A stretch of DNA of 56,389 nt from an uncultured Clostridia bacterium. Lineage in GTDB: Bacteria > Bacillota > Clostridia > Saccharofermentanales > Saccharofermentanaceae. Made by a program: the position numbers and the translations under genes. Position 1 is the stretch's first letter, and each line of letters starts with the position of its first letter. The notes under the pieces were generated by a model. It worked only from the letters and a program-made list of their open reading frames with translations. It did no database searches and was not told the origin of the DNA. Positions 24,556 to 32,921 of this stretch are shown piece by piece. Location of the stretch: NCBI GenBank assembly GCA_947165785.1, contig CAMVBS010000007.1, forward strand, positions 1-56,389. Reading direction: 5' to 3'.

Positions 24556-25616
24556 AAGACATAGACATCCTTTACGAAACAACTGAAGTAAAGAAGAAAA
24601 CTGAAGGTTGGAAGAAGATCTTTGTGATCTTAACTGCTCTGATAATACTTGGTCTGGATTGTGCATGTTTTGTAATCTTTTTAAGAGAAAGCATGTGTGA
24701 GAAAAATAAAGATCCATATGCTACTGAAGAAGTACGTATCGTTGAGATCGATGGGCAATGGCAGATCCTTCCGCCTGAAGAAGAACCTGTAGGGGAGAAA
24801 ATGATCAAAGCTCTTCCTGATTGTCTTCTGGGAACAATAATCGTAATGGCGATCCCTGATCTTGTATTATTTCTTTTGGCAGTATGTATCTATAAGCTGA
24901 TAAAAAGAAAAAAAGCGGGAGAAAGACCTTGGCCTCCGATCATAGCAGGCGCGGTGATCCTGAGCTCCTCAGCTTTGTTCCTGTTTCTCGCCATAGTCGG
25001 CTATATTAAACACGTTGAAGAAGCCTCAAAAAAAGTGCCTGAAGTTAGGGCCCATGCTCCGGTCATCTATATCTACAGTGAGGAAACCCAAAGTGTTAAT
25101 GTGGATCTTGAGCTTGACGGTTATCTGACTTTTACATTCCCGGAATACCCTTCTGAGGGAGGATGGAATGTTACTGCAGATAGTGAGGGCAATCTGATCG
25201 ACGATAACGGACGAGAATATGATTTTCTGTTCTGGGAAGCTGTTGTGTACTTTGAACCCGACTTTTCTCATGGTGCCTGCGTAACCGGCAATGATACTGA
25301 GAAATATCTTTATGAAGCATGTGAGACCTTGGGATTAAATGAGGAAGAGACAGCTGCCTTTATCGGATACTGGCTTCCTCAGATGGAGAAAAATGATTAT
25401 AACGTTATCTGTTTTCAAACTGACAGATTTGACGATGCGGCACGGCTCAACATCGAACCGTCACCTGATGTGCTCCTTAGAGTGAATATGGTGTGGTATC
25501 CGACAAAAAAGTTCGTCGATATCGAAGAACAGGATCTGAAGGGAATGGGTATTTCTCAGGAACAAAGACACGGCCTTACGGTAGTCGAATGGGGCGGCGA
25601 ACGAATAGACAGATAA
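24552..25616 (+). CDS. Membrane protein with extracytoplasmic beta domain, regulator partner
   Basis: 354 residues. Three membrane segments at about 23-41, 92-116 and 129-151 are followed by a ~200-residue extracellular domain that begins APVIYIYSEETQSVNVDLELDG and includes TFTFPEYPSEGGWNVTA and REYDFLFWEA. This soluble part recurs in Clostridia proteins as an exported domain, but I do not know its function. The start overlaps the XRE-TPR regulator by 4 nt, so the pair forms a unit: the regulator may control or be informed by this protein. A terminator follows. Confidence 0.7.
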   Translation: MKDIDILYETTEVKKKTEGWKKIFVILTALIILGLDCACFVIFLRESMCEKNKDPYATEEVRIVEIDGQWQILPPEEEPVGEKMIKALPDCLLGTIIVMAIPDLVLFLLAVCIYKLIKRKKAGERPWPPIIAGAVILSSSALFLFLAIVGYIKHVEEASKKVPEVRAHAPVIYIYSEETQSVNVDLELDGYLTFTFPEYPSEGGWNVTADSEGNLIDDNGREYDFLFWEAVVYFEPDFSHGACVTGNDTEKYLYEACETLGLNEEETAAFIGYWLPQMEKNDYNVICFQTDRFDDAARLNIEPSPDVLLRVNMVWYPTKKFVDIEEQDLKGMGISQEQRHGLTVVEWGGERIDR

Positions 25617-25625
25617 ACACGAAGA

Positions 25626-25652
25626 AGATGCAGTTGCACCTGCATCTTTTTT
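25626..25652 (+). terminator. Intrinsic terminator
   Basis: Stem AGATGCAG / CTGCATCT, loop TTGCAC, then TTTTT. The next promoter TATAAT is at 25659-25664. Confidence 0.85.
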
Positions 25653-25710
25653 GTTTGGTATAATGGATTGGTCGGTTGAACGACTAATCATTACAGGGGG
25701 CAAGGAACTT

Positions 25711-27198
25711 ATGAAAAAAGTAATCATTGTCGGAGCAGGAATCTCCGGAATGACGGCCGGTATCTGTTTGCAGAGCTCCGGATTTGAAACAGAGATCTAT
25801 GAGAAAAATCCGGTGCCGGGCGGTGAACTTTCGGGTTGGAGACGAGACGGTATCTATATCGATAACTGTATCGACTGGCTCATGTGCAGCAAAAAGGGAA
25901 GTACCATGAACGATCTTTGGTATAAGATCGGCATGCTCGAGGAAGGACTTAAGCTTTATGAAAAGGACAAGTTCTTCACTTACAAGGGTCACGGCGGTGA
26001 GATAACTTACTGGCGTGATAAGGAGAGGACCAAGAAAGAGATGCTTCAGATGGCACCTGAGGATAAGGATGCGATCGAGAAGTTTTTCGAGAATGTGGTA
26101 AGAGCTGAGAGCATGATAGTTCCTACGGATAAGCCGATGGATAAGATGGGCCTTAGGGATTTCATGAAACTCGGTGACTTTGCCAAGAATATCCCTGCAG
26201 CTCAGAAGGCATATAAAGGATTAAGCCTTAAGGATTTTGCGAATACATTCCATAATCCGGTCATTAGGAACTCATTTCTCCTCATGCATCCTGAAGAGAC
26301 TCAGGTCTTTTCTTTCATAATGTCGTATGCAACGATCACTTCGGGAAGCGGTCATATCCCTGAAGGCGGATCACTTGCAGCTGCTTTGAGGATCGCGAAG
26401 AGATATAAGGATCTCGGAGGCAAGCTTAACCTCAATTCACCTGTCAAGAACGTTAAGCTTAACGGCAAGACCGCGAGCGGTATCATTCTCGAAGACGGAA
26501 CAGAAGTATCTGCTGATTATGTTATCTGCGCTACTGATGCAAACCATACATTTACAAAGCTTCTTCCGGCTGAATACATGCCGAAAAAACTTAAGAAAGC
26601 ATTCGACGATAAAGAGCACTTCTCAGTGTTCAGTAAGTTCCATGCTGCATTCCTCATAGATTGCAAAACAAGCCTTCCTGAAGATACATCTTTCTGGGAA
26701 AGCGACGGTATCACTGTCTGGGATCATGAATACAAAGATGTCGGAGTCATCTGTTATGATTACGATCCTACGGTTGCTCCTGAAGGAAAGACTGTTATCC
26801 AGATGAAGCTCTTCCAGTATGCCGATGAGGTCGACAAGTGGTTTGAGATCGCCAAGGATCGCGAGAAATACGAGGCTAAGAAAAAGGAAGTTGCAGAGAA
26901 GATGATCGATATCATCGCCAAGCGCTGTCCTGAGGCTGAAGGTAAGATCAAGGTCCTCGATGCATGGACTCCGGTTTCATATGCAAAGAACTGTAATGCA
27001 TACAGAGGAGCATATATGGCATTCGTTGCCGATAAGAATACAAAGACTGTCACTACTCCGGGTGTCATCAAACAGTTAAGTAATGTATTCCTTGCAGGAC
27101 AGTGGCTCATGGGTTCCGGAGGACTTCCTCCGGCAACTGCTCAGGGTAAGTACGCCGCATGGAGAATATGCAGGAAAGAGAAAGTCGAGTGCAAGTAA
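25711..27198 (+). CDS. FAD-dependent oxidoreductase, CrtI/phytoene desaturase-like
   Basis: 495 residues from ATG 25711, behind AGGGGGC. VIIVGAGISGMTAGICL is the FAD-binding Rossmann loop. ILMHPEETQVFSF, SGSGHIPEGGSLAAALRIAKRYKDLGGKL (the FAD-domain block usual for phytoene-dehydrogenase-like proteins) and the C-terminal NVFLAGQWLMGSGGLPPATAQGK close the fold. No carotenoid or squalene gene is near, so the substrate is unknown; family members also act on other polyisoprenoids. It is a single gene ending at a strong terminator. Confidence 0.82.
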   Translation: MKKVIIVGAGISGMTAGICLQSSGFETEIYEKNPVPGGELSGWRRDGIYIDNCIDWLMCSKKGSTMNDLWYKIGMLEEGLKLYEKDKFFTYKGHGGEITYWRDKERTKKEMLQMAPEDKDAIEKFFENVVRAESMIVPTDKPMDKMGLRDFMKLGDFAKNIPAAQKAYKGLSLKDFANTFHNPVIRNSFLLMHPEETQVFSFIMSYATITSGSGHIPEGGSLAAALRIAKRYKDLGGKLNLNSPVKNVKLNGKTASGIILEDGTEVSADYVICATDANHTFTKLLPAEYMPKKLKKAFDDKEHFSVFSKFHAAFLIDCKTSLPEDTSFWESDGITVWDHEYKDVGVICYDYDPTVAPEGKTVIQMKLFQYADEVDKWFEIAKDREKYEAKKKEVAEKMIDIIAKRCPEAEGKIKVLDAWTPVSYAKNCNAYRGAYMAFVADKNTKTVTTPGVIKQLSNVFLAGQWLMGSGGLPPATAQGKYAAWRICRKEKVECK

Positions 27199-27226
27199 TA
27201 ACTCTTTCGTATATCGGGTGATAACG

Positions 27227-27261
27227 GGGATGTCTCATTTTTGTTTGAGACATCCCTTTTT
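27227..27261 (+). terminator. Intrinsic terminator after the CrtI-like gene
   Basis: Stem GGGATGTCTCA / TGAGACATCCC, 8-nt T-rich loop, then TTTTT. Confidence 0.9.
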
Positions 27262-27329
27262 CGATTGTTGGAATGAAGGTTATGGAATAAAATATCCATC
27301 AGAAGGAATTAACGACGGAGATATGAATA

Positions 27330-27968
27330 ATGAAGTATGTGATCTTATCAGGAAGGTATGAAACCGGTAACGAAGAACAGCAGCAGGGCTATAAGGCTTT
27401 GTTCGGAGAAGAGGATATCAACCGGTTCTTTGATCTGTATTTTCACTGGTACAATGTTATCCACGAGATGGGACACTGCCTCGTAGAAAAGCAGGGTGCG
27501 GTGATGAGCAGGGTGGAAGAAGAAATGTATGTGAATTCTTTTGCCGTAGCATATTACAGATTCACAGGTGATACTTCAAGGTTAAGAAGTCTTCAGGAAA
27601 GGCTTACGATGATACTAGCGCGTTTTCCTGCTCCAATGCCTGATGGCGAATCTTTCACAGAGTTTTACGAGCGTATCTGGAATACCGAGCAGATCAATAA
27701 TGTCATGATCTACGGCTATTTCCAGCTCAACAGCGTCCTGGAAGCATTGAAAGGTGAGAAGACTTTAAAGGATGTACTCGATAAGATCGGCATAGCTATA
27801 GATGAGTCAAAGAAGCCTGGAACCTGTGATGCCGCTATCGTATCGGAAAATGCGCCGATCTTTCTTCAAAAGGCCGTCGATGATCTTAAGGCTCTCGGTA
27901 TAGATGTACCTGAGATACGCGTAGAGTTGGTCGACGATCCAATGGTCCAGTGCGCAAGAAACGACTGA
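27330..27968 (+). CDS. HExxH-motif protein of unknown function
   Basis: 212 residues. VIHEMGHCLVEKQG at ~44-57 contains HEMGH, the zinc-binding HExxH of metallopeptidases, and VEEEMYVNSFAVAYYRF downstream could hold the third ligand Glu. No signal peptide or membrane segment. GGAGATATG lies before the ATG. The rest shows no family I know. It may be a cytosolic metalloprotease or a fold that only borrows the motif. Isolated between a terminator and an AT-rich region. Confidence 0.6.
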   Translation: MKYVILSGRYETGNEEQQQGYKALFGEEDINRFFDLYFHWYNVIHEMGHCLVEKQGAVMSRVEEEMYVNSFAVAYYRFTGDTSRLRSLQERLTMILARFPAPMPDGESFTEFYERIWNTEQINNVMIYGYFQLNSVLEALKGEKTLKDVLDKIGIAIDESKKPGTCDAAIVSENAPIFLQKAVDDLKALGIDVPEIRVELVDDPMVQCARND

Positions 27969-28228
27969 TGTCATAATATATATATACGATTAATATTATT
28001 TTATCTTTTGAATCTATATTTATACTTTTGAAAGATCTGTGGTACATAAGTCTGATTCGTGTTCTCGAAAAAACTATGTCTTTACATAGTGACGAAATTC
28101 ACCAAATTTAATCGTGATTTCTTGTGGAATTTTATATTATCAAACGATTTAATCACCCACACGCATATATTATAATAACTTGGCTTTCTCGAAACCGATG
28201 CATTTTAATATTTTTACGGAGGGTTAAC
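27969..28228 (+). promoter_or_regulatory. AT-rich leader/promoter region of the HerA-like gene
   Basis: 260 nt of unusually AT-rich sequence without a gene. It holds a TCTCGAAAA copy (28063-28071), a hairpin ACTATGT / ACATAGT (28073-28090), a TATAAT at 28171-28176, and a near copy TTTCTCGAAACC at 28185. The frame of the HerA-like gene is open to 28124, but GGAGGG at ~28219 fixes the start at 28229. Confidence 0.5.
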
Positions 28229-29833
28229 ATGACACTTGAATCACTTTATGCAGGTTTGAATCTACAGGATTATTACATTGGAAAAGTTACGCAAGTTTAC
28301 AGAAGCAACAGTATCGCACAGGTTGAGAACTTTGATCTGATGAACGACAGAAGCAAGTTCAGCCAGTCATATCTTCCTAACACGATAAATTATTACGTCA
28401 TTGTTGACTCTACAGAGGGTCTTTTCCTTGGTGAGGTTTTTGAGAATAAGGCATCCAGAAAGGCTCATTCCGGTGATTCTTCAGTTGATAACTATCACGA
28501 GATAAGTATCGATACTATCTCATTCATGACACATGAAGGTGAGAAGTTCGAACTTGCCGGCTTCAAGACACTCGGTATCACAGACAAGGTTTACCTTGCA
28601 ACAGATCACGTTTACGAGTTGTTCCTTAAGTCCCTCGAGTTCTCTTCAGATAATGAGCAGCCGCTTCCAAAATTTGCTACATACATCAACAGAGCAGATG
28701 CAGCTGTTTCCATCAAGCCTAGCACACTCTTTAACCGTCACCTTATGTGTATCGGTTCTACAAACAGCGGTAAGTCCACAACAGGTCTTGCGATCCTCGA
28801 TAAACTTATTTCGAGTAAGAGAAAAGCACTTATCATCGACCCTACAGGTGAGTACAGGGATGCATTCTCTGACAGCGAAGTTAGAAAGCTCACACTTGGT
28901 GTTGATACAACGATCTCTCCTGGTAAGATCACGATGAGCCAGTGGGAGAAGCTTTTCGAGACAGAGAACAGCAGTCAGGGCGCAGTTCTTTCCGAGGCTA
29001 TCACATCACTCCGTTATATGAAGAAGATCGGTGAAGATAAGTATTACCAGAAGATCGGTGAGAGCATCGATGAGATCCAGGAGAACCTCGCTTCAGTTTC
29101 ACACGAGGACTGTGATTTCAATATCGCCCTCCTTCCTGAGCAGATCCAGGCTGAGTCAGTCTGTGAGCCTGACAGAGACGTCGACTACAACTTCAGGTTC
29201 CGTTACGACGCTCTTAAGGCAAGTGCTAACGCTATCCTCGTTCAGAAGATCCAGTATCAGATGACAAACACAAAGTTCTTGCAGTTCTTCTCCAACAATC
29301 CTGAGATGAACAATCTCCTCGACATCATCGATGAGTTCGTACATACACCTGAGACAAGCCTTTATATCGATGCATCTTCACTCGGTGCAGCAGAAGGTAT
29401 CGGTGGAATGGTAGTTGACCTTGTAAGTAACTTCGTTATCTCCAGAGACAATATCTGCCCATTCGTATTCTTTATCGATGAGGTTCACAGGTACGCTAAG
29501 TCCAGATATTCCGATAAGGAATTCCACGGCGGTCTTACACTCCTCGCACGTGAGGGTCGTAAGAAGGGTATCTTCCTTTACCTCACAACACAGAGCGCAA
29601 AGGACGTTTCTCAGGTCCTCTTCGGTCAGATCGGTACACTTCTCATTCACAGACTTATGCTCAATGATGAGATTAAGACAGTAGAGACCCACCTTGACGA
29701 TTACGCTCTTAAGCACGTAAGAAAGCTCAATCAGGGCGAGGCTATCCTTGCAAGTGTTAACCTCTTGCACAACATGTTCATCCACGTTGACAAGAGCACA
29801 AGAATACAGCACAACGATACACCAATGCTCTGA
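28229..29833 (+). CDS. HerA-like ATPase (DUF87), stand-alone
   Basis: 534 residues. The N-terminal ~130 residues fit a HAS-barrel. Walker A GSTNSGKST is at 176-184, ALIIDPTGEY follows, Walker B FVFFIDEVHRY has Asp417-Glu418, and LTLLAREGRKKGIFLYLTTQ and later arginine-bearing strands complete the hexameric translocase fold. HerA ATPases pump DNA with NurA nuclease, or form defence complexes with SIR2 or other effectors. No nuclease or effector gene is adjacent. Codon choice looks unlike its neighbours: Thr is nearly always ACA. A strong terminator ends the transcript. Confidence 0.85.
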   Translation: MTLESLYAGLNLQDYYIGKVTQVYRSNSIAQVENFDLMNDRSKFSQSYLPNTINYYVIVDSTEGLFLGEVFENKASRKAHSGDSSVDNYHEISIDTISFMTHEGEKFELAGFKTLGITDKVYLATDHVYELFLKSLEFSSDNEQPLPKFATYINRADAAVSIKPSTLFNRHLMCIGSTNSGKSTTGLAILDKLISSKRKALIIDPTGEYRDAFSDSEVRKLTLGVDTTISPGKITMSQWEKLFETENSSQGAVLSEAITSLRYMKKIGEDKYYQKIGESIDEIQENLASVSHEDCDFNIALLPEQIQAESVCEPDRDVDYNFRFRYDALKASANAILVQKIQYQMTNTKFLQFFSNNPEMNNLLDIIDEFVHTPETSLYIDASSLGAAEGIGGMVVDLVSNFVISRDNICPFVFFIDEVHRYAKSRYSDKEFHGGLTLLAREGRKKGIFLYLTTQSAKDVSQVLFGQIGTLLIHRLMLNDEIKTVETHLDDYALKHVRKLNQGEAILASVNLLHNMFIHVDKSTRIQHNDTPML

Positions 29834-29865
29834 TCTTTGGGATAATACGATCAGTGAATATTCAG

Positions 29866-29904
29866 GATACCTTCATGGCCGCAAGGCTGTGGGGGTATCT
29901 TTTT
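29866..29904 (+). terminator. Intrinsic terminator after the HerA-like gene
   Basis: Two-part stem: outer GATACC / GGTATC and inner CATGGCC / GGCTGTG around GCAA, ending TTTTT. Confidence 0.88.
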
Positions 29905-30038
29905 ATGTGTGGTATTAAGATCAAGAAGCAGTTTTTCCATTAAGGAATATTTAAGAACTATATCAGAGTTCCATAAAGTTTTCGCTCCTTCAAAAAACTA
30001 GAATGAATACATCAAGCAAGTGAAAAGGAGTTACTTTT

Positions 30039-30527
30039 ATGAACACTAAGAATAATGGAAAACATTCAATCGCTAAGGATCTCGGCAGATCGATGCTGTG
30101 GTATTGGATCAGCTATTTCGTGGTAACCATGATCGGAGTAGGACATACGATCTTTAATGTAGCAGTCCTTCATATGGGATCTATGGCACAGGGCCCGGGA
30201 CTTGGTGAAGGCTATGAGGCAACTAAACCATGGCACCCTCTTTATAACATCATCTTATTTACGATATTCGGTCTGATCTACCTTAAGAAAGTAAATGAGC
30301 CGACAGCAAAGAAGGCATTGAAGACCGGTGCACTCTGGTCAGGAATGAGCATCGTCTTCGATCTTGTAGGCTGGGTACTTATCGATCATCCGTGGAGCCT
30401 TACATTCAAGCAGTTCTATATCGAATATCAGCCATGGATCACACTCGTTTATTTAGCAATGCTGATCGCACCTTTATTCGCTTATCTCATTCTTAAAAAG
30501 TCCCGTTCTTCCGTAAAAATGATCTGA
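30039..30527 (+). CDS. Four-helix membrane protein of unknown function
   Basis: 162 residues with four likely membrane helices (about 21-41, 67-84, 97-115, 131-150). The start MNTKNNGKHSIAKDLGRSMLWYWISYF has a basic cytosolic tail. AAAAGGAG lies before the ATG. I recognise no motif. A structured non-coding element and a second small membrane protein follow. Confidence 0.75.
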   Translation: MNTKNNGKHSIAKDLGRSMLWYWISYFVVTMIGVGHTIFNVAVLHMGSMAQGPGLGEGYEATKPWHPLYNIILFTIFGLIYLKKVNEPTAKKALKTGALWSGMSIVFDLVGWVLIDHPWSLTFKQFYIEYQPWITLVYLAMLIAPLFAYLILKKSRSSVKMI

Positions 30528-30538
30528 TCAGAACATAT

Positions 30539-30609
30539 CCCCGTCTGAACAACTTGCAATTTATAACGATTTATATAAAATCGTTAGAGGAAGTAAGCCC
30601 TGGACGGGG
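30539..30609 (+). ncRNA. Candidate structured RNA element between two membrane-protein genes
   Basis: CCCCGTC (30539-30545) pairs with GACGGGG (30603-30609). Inside lies a 9-bp perfect inverted repeat TAACGATTT / AAATCGTTA (30564-30586) with a 5-nt loop, and ACTT / AAGT can pair between them. The element ends about 20 nt before the ribosome site of the gene at 30642. No terminator-type T-run follows. It resembles a riboswitch-like or attenuator layout; its class is unknown. Confidence 0.45.
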
Positions 30610-30641
30610 TTTGATCATGAGAAAAAGGAAGGTATCTTGAT

Positions 30642-31154
30642 ATGTCTATTTTTGATGTTGAGTACAGGAAATTTAAGGGTTCTCCTGAAGATCTTAACTT
30701 TAAGGTTGCGCCGGAGGATATAGCATCCAGATGCAAAAATGCCGAGACTTATAAAAGAGCAACTATCCCGGGTGATATAATTGCCATCGTTTTTTGTGTG
30801 TGTCTTTTTTTCTATCTGTTTACCAGTACTGACTTTGAACCGATCGTAAGGTTTGCACCTTTGGTCTTTGTACTGATAGCAGTTCTTAAGCTCATATTTG
30901 ACATCAGAAGATATAGAAGAAGTGAGCATTTTGAGATCGCTGAAGGCGTTCTTGTAAGTACTTCAGAAGTTAATAAAAGAAGATATGTAAGTGTCTGGTG
31001 CGAGAAAGATCAGATCTATCTTCCTAGGGTTCTATATTGTTCCGTATTCCATTACACTCCGGGGCTTCCTTTATATGTGGTCAGAGGAAGCAGGGAAGAC
31101 GGAAAGAAGCCGAGATACTTCGCTATATCTTTAAATCCCGATCCGCTCGTATGA
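30642..31154 (+). CDS. Small membrane protein of unknown function
   Basis: 170 residues. Two membrane helices lie at about 43-62 and 68-87, followed by ~80 cytosolic residues ending in YFAISLNPDPLV. AAGGAAGG stands 10 nt before the ATG. The gene lies behind a structured leader and in front of a bidirectional terminator. The family is unknown to me. Confidence 0.75.
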   Translation: MSIFDVEYRKFKGSPEDLNFKVAPEDIASRCKNAETYKRATIPGDIIAIVFCVCLFFYLFTSTDFEPIVRFAPLVFVLIAVLKLIFDIRRYRRSEHFEIAEGVLVSTSEVNKRRYVSVWCEKDQIYLPRVLYCSVFHYTPGLPLYVVRGSREDGKKPRYFAISLNPDPLV

Positions 31155-31157
31155 TCA

Positions 31158-31189
31158 AATACCCCGCCGTTTAAGGACAGCGGGGTATT
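31158..31189. terminator. Bidirectional terminator
   Basis: Perfect 10-bp stem AATACCCCGC / GCGGGGTATT with a 12-nt loop, set between two convergent genes. It is T-rich after the right arm and A-rich before the left arm. Confidence 0.75.
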
Positions 31190-31194
31190 ATTTA

Positions 31195-32910
31195 TCAGCT
31201 TGCTACTGTATAAAGTGCTTTAAAGTAACTGTCTTTTTCCATCAAAGTCCTGAATGAGCCTTTTTCCTCGATCGTTCCGTCTTTGATAACGATTATCTCG
31301 TCATAGCGGCTAAGGAGTGATTCATCAAGTGAATGAGTTACTACTATCCTTGTCATTGAATCAAGTTCCAAGATCTCATTGATGACTTCATGGGATGTCT
31401 TATTGTCAAGAGCTGATGTAGCCTCGTCTGCAAGAAGCAATGATGATTCCTTAAGAAGACATCTGGCGATGGAGATACGCTGCTTTTCTCCTCCTGAAAG
31501 ATCTTTGCCGTTCTCACCGCACATGTACTCATCTCCGCGCTCGCTGATAAGTCCTTCAAGGTGAGCTTTTTTAAGAGCCTTTTCGATCTTTTCTCTCGAA
31601 AAATCACGGAACATCGTAACATTATCCTTAATGGAAGCATTAAATATGAATACATTCTGCTGAATGACGCTCATGATGTCGAAAAGTGAATCTGCGGATA
31701 TCGATCTCAGTTCCTTGTCATCGATCGTTATGCTTCCGCCGTATTCAGTGCTGGCAGACATAAGAAGGTTGAGCATGGTGGATTTTCCGCTTCCGCTTCC
31801 GCCTACGATGGCATAGGATTTTCCAGGCAGGAATTCACAGTTGATATCGTGGAGTACGTCCTTGTCGCTTCCTTCATAACGGTAGGAGACATTGTTGAAT
31901 CTTATGGACTTGTCAATGGAACCGATGTCGGTCTCGTCCTTTTTGTCGTTATTCCTGGAAAGTGCCTCGGAAAGCTTATCTATAAGACCTGAAGCCGCCT
32001 TCTTTCCTGCAAGGAGCTTAGGAAGCTGTGACAAAGGATCGATGGTGAAGTTCATAAGGTTAACGAACATGAGAACCGTGCCTGCGGTAAGCCCCTTGCC
32101 GTTAATTGCAAGATAAGTTCCGAACAGGAATACTCCGAGCTGGGCTATAGAACCTGCGATCATTCCCAATGACCCTGTAAGTCCTGCAAGTCTTCTGAAA
32201 CGGTATTTGTCGTTCTCGAGCCTTTTGTTGCTTTCTTCAAAGTTTTCGATTATCTCTTTTTCTGCCTTGAAACTCTTGATCACTCTGAAACCGCCAAGGC
32301 AGTCGGTTACCATTGAAACAAATTCAGAACTGCTGTCAGATACATCCTTTTGAGCCTTAGCCATCTTCTTTCCCATAATGGCGGATATGATCGCGGGAAC
32401 CATCATAATAAGTATTGCGAACGCCGTAAGTAAAGGGGAGAAGTAAAGCATCAAAGCGATGGAACCGACAAATGATACGGCTTTGGTAATAATGGGAAGG
32501 ATAGAAGAAACATAGTTCGTCTCTATTGTTGTTGCATCATTTGTAAGGGCAGAGAGATAGTCAGAAGTTGATTCATTCCTGAAAGTTGAAATGTTCTTGG
32601 ATGAGAGGAGACTGAATGCTCTATCCTTGTATTGTCTCATGGCTCTTCTTACAAATCTCGGTTCTGAATGATAGTTTATAAAAGCCAGGACTGATACGAA
32701 TACGATAGAGACAAGGCTGATGATAAATATCTGCTTAAGTGTGAATCTGCTCTGTCCTGATAAAAGATCGATAAGTTCCTTGATTATCCAGGAGACGATA
32801 AGTCCTGTTGTTCCTGTAAGAACTGATACCATAAGTGCTGCAAAAAAAGCGCAATGATTCTTCCTGTGGAATTGTGATAACAATTCCGCATTTATTGATT
32901 TCTTATTCAT
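31195..32910 (-). CDS. ABC exporter, fused permease and ATPase
   Basis: 571 residues. About six membrane helices fill residues 20-300. The ATPase part has Walker A GGSGSGKST, Q-loop VIQQNVFIF, signature LSGGEKQRIS, Walker B LLLADEATSALD and H-loop VTHS. This is a single-chain exporter of the MsbA/lipid-drug-peptide type that would act as a dimer. Only 11 nt separates it from the XRE-TPR regulator ahead of it, so the two share a message. The cargo is not known. Confidence 0.88.
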   Translation of the reverse strand: MNKKSINAELLSQFHRKNHCAFFAALMVSVLTGTTGLIVSWIIKELIDLLSGQSRFTLKQIFIISLVSIVFVSVLAFINYHSEPRFVRRAMRQYKDRAFSLLSSKNISTFRNESTSDYLSALTNDATTIETNYVSSILPIITKAVSFVGSIALMLYFSPLLTAFAILIMMVPAIISAIMGKKMAKAQKDVSDSSSEFVSMVTDCLGGFRVIKSFKAEKEIIENFEESNKRLENDKYRFRRLAGLTGSLGMIAGSIAQLGVFLFGTYLAINGKGLTAGTVLMFVNLMNFTIDPLSQLPKLLAGKKAASGLIDKLSEALSRNNDKKDETDIGSIDKSIRFNNVSYRYEGSDKDVLHDINCEFLPGKSYAIVGGSGSGKSTMLNLLMSASTEYGGSITIDDKELRSISADSLFDIMSVIQQNVFIFNASIKDNVTMFRDFSREKIEKALKKAHLEGLISERGDEYMCGENGKDLSGGEKQRISIARCLLKESSLLLADEATSALDNKTSHEVINEILELDSMTRIVVTHSLDESLLSRYDEIIVIKDGTIEEKGSFRTLMEKDSYFKALYTVAS

Positions 32911-32921
32911 TGTTGTTTACC

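Noticed and set aside
28229..29833. A complete HerA-based defence island
   Set aside because: Neighbouring genes are an HExxH protein and small membrane proteins, with no recognised nuclease, SIR2 or other effector.
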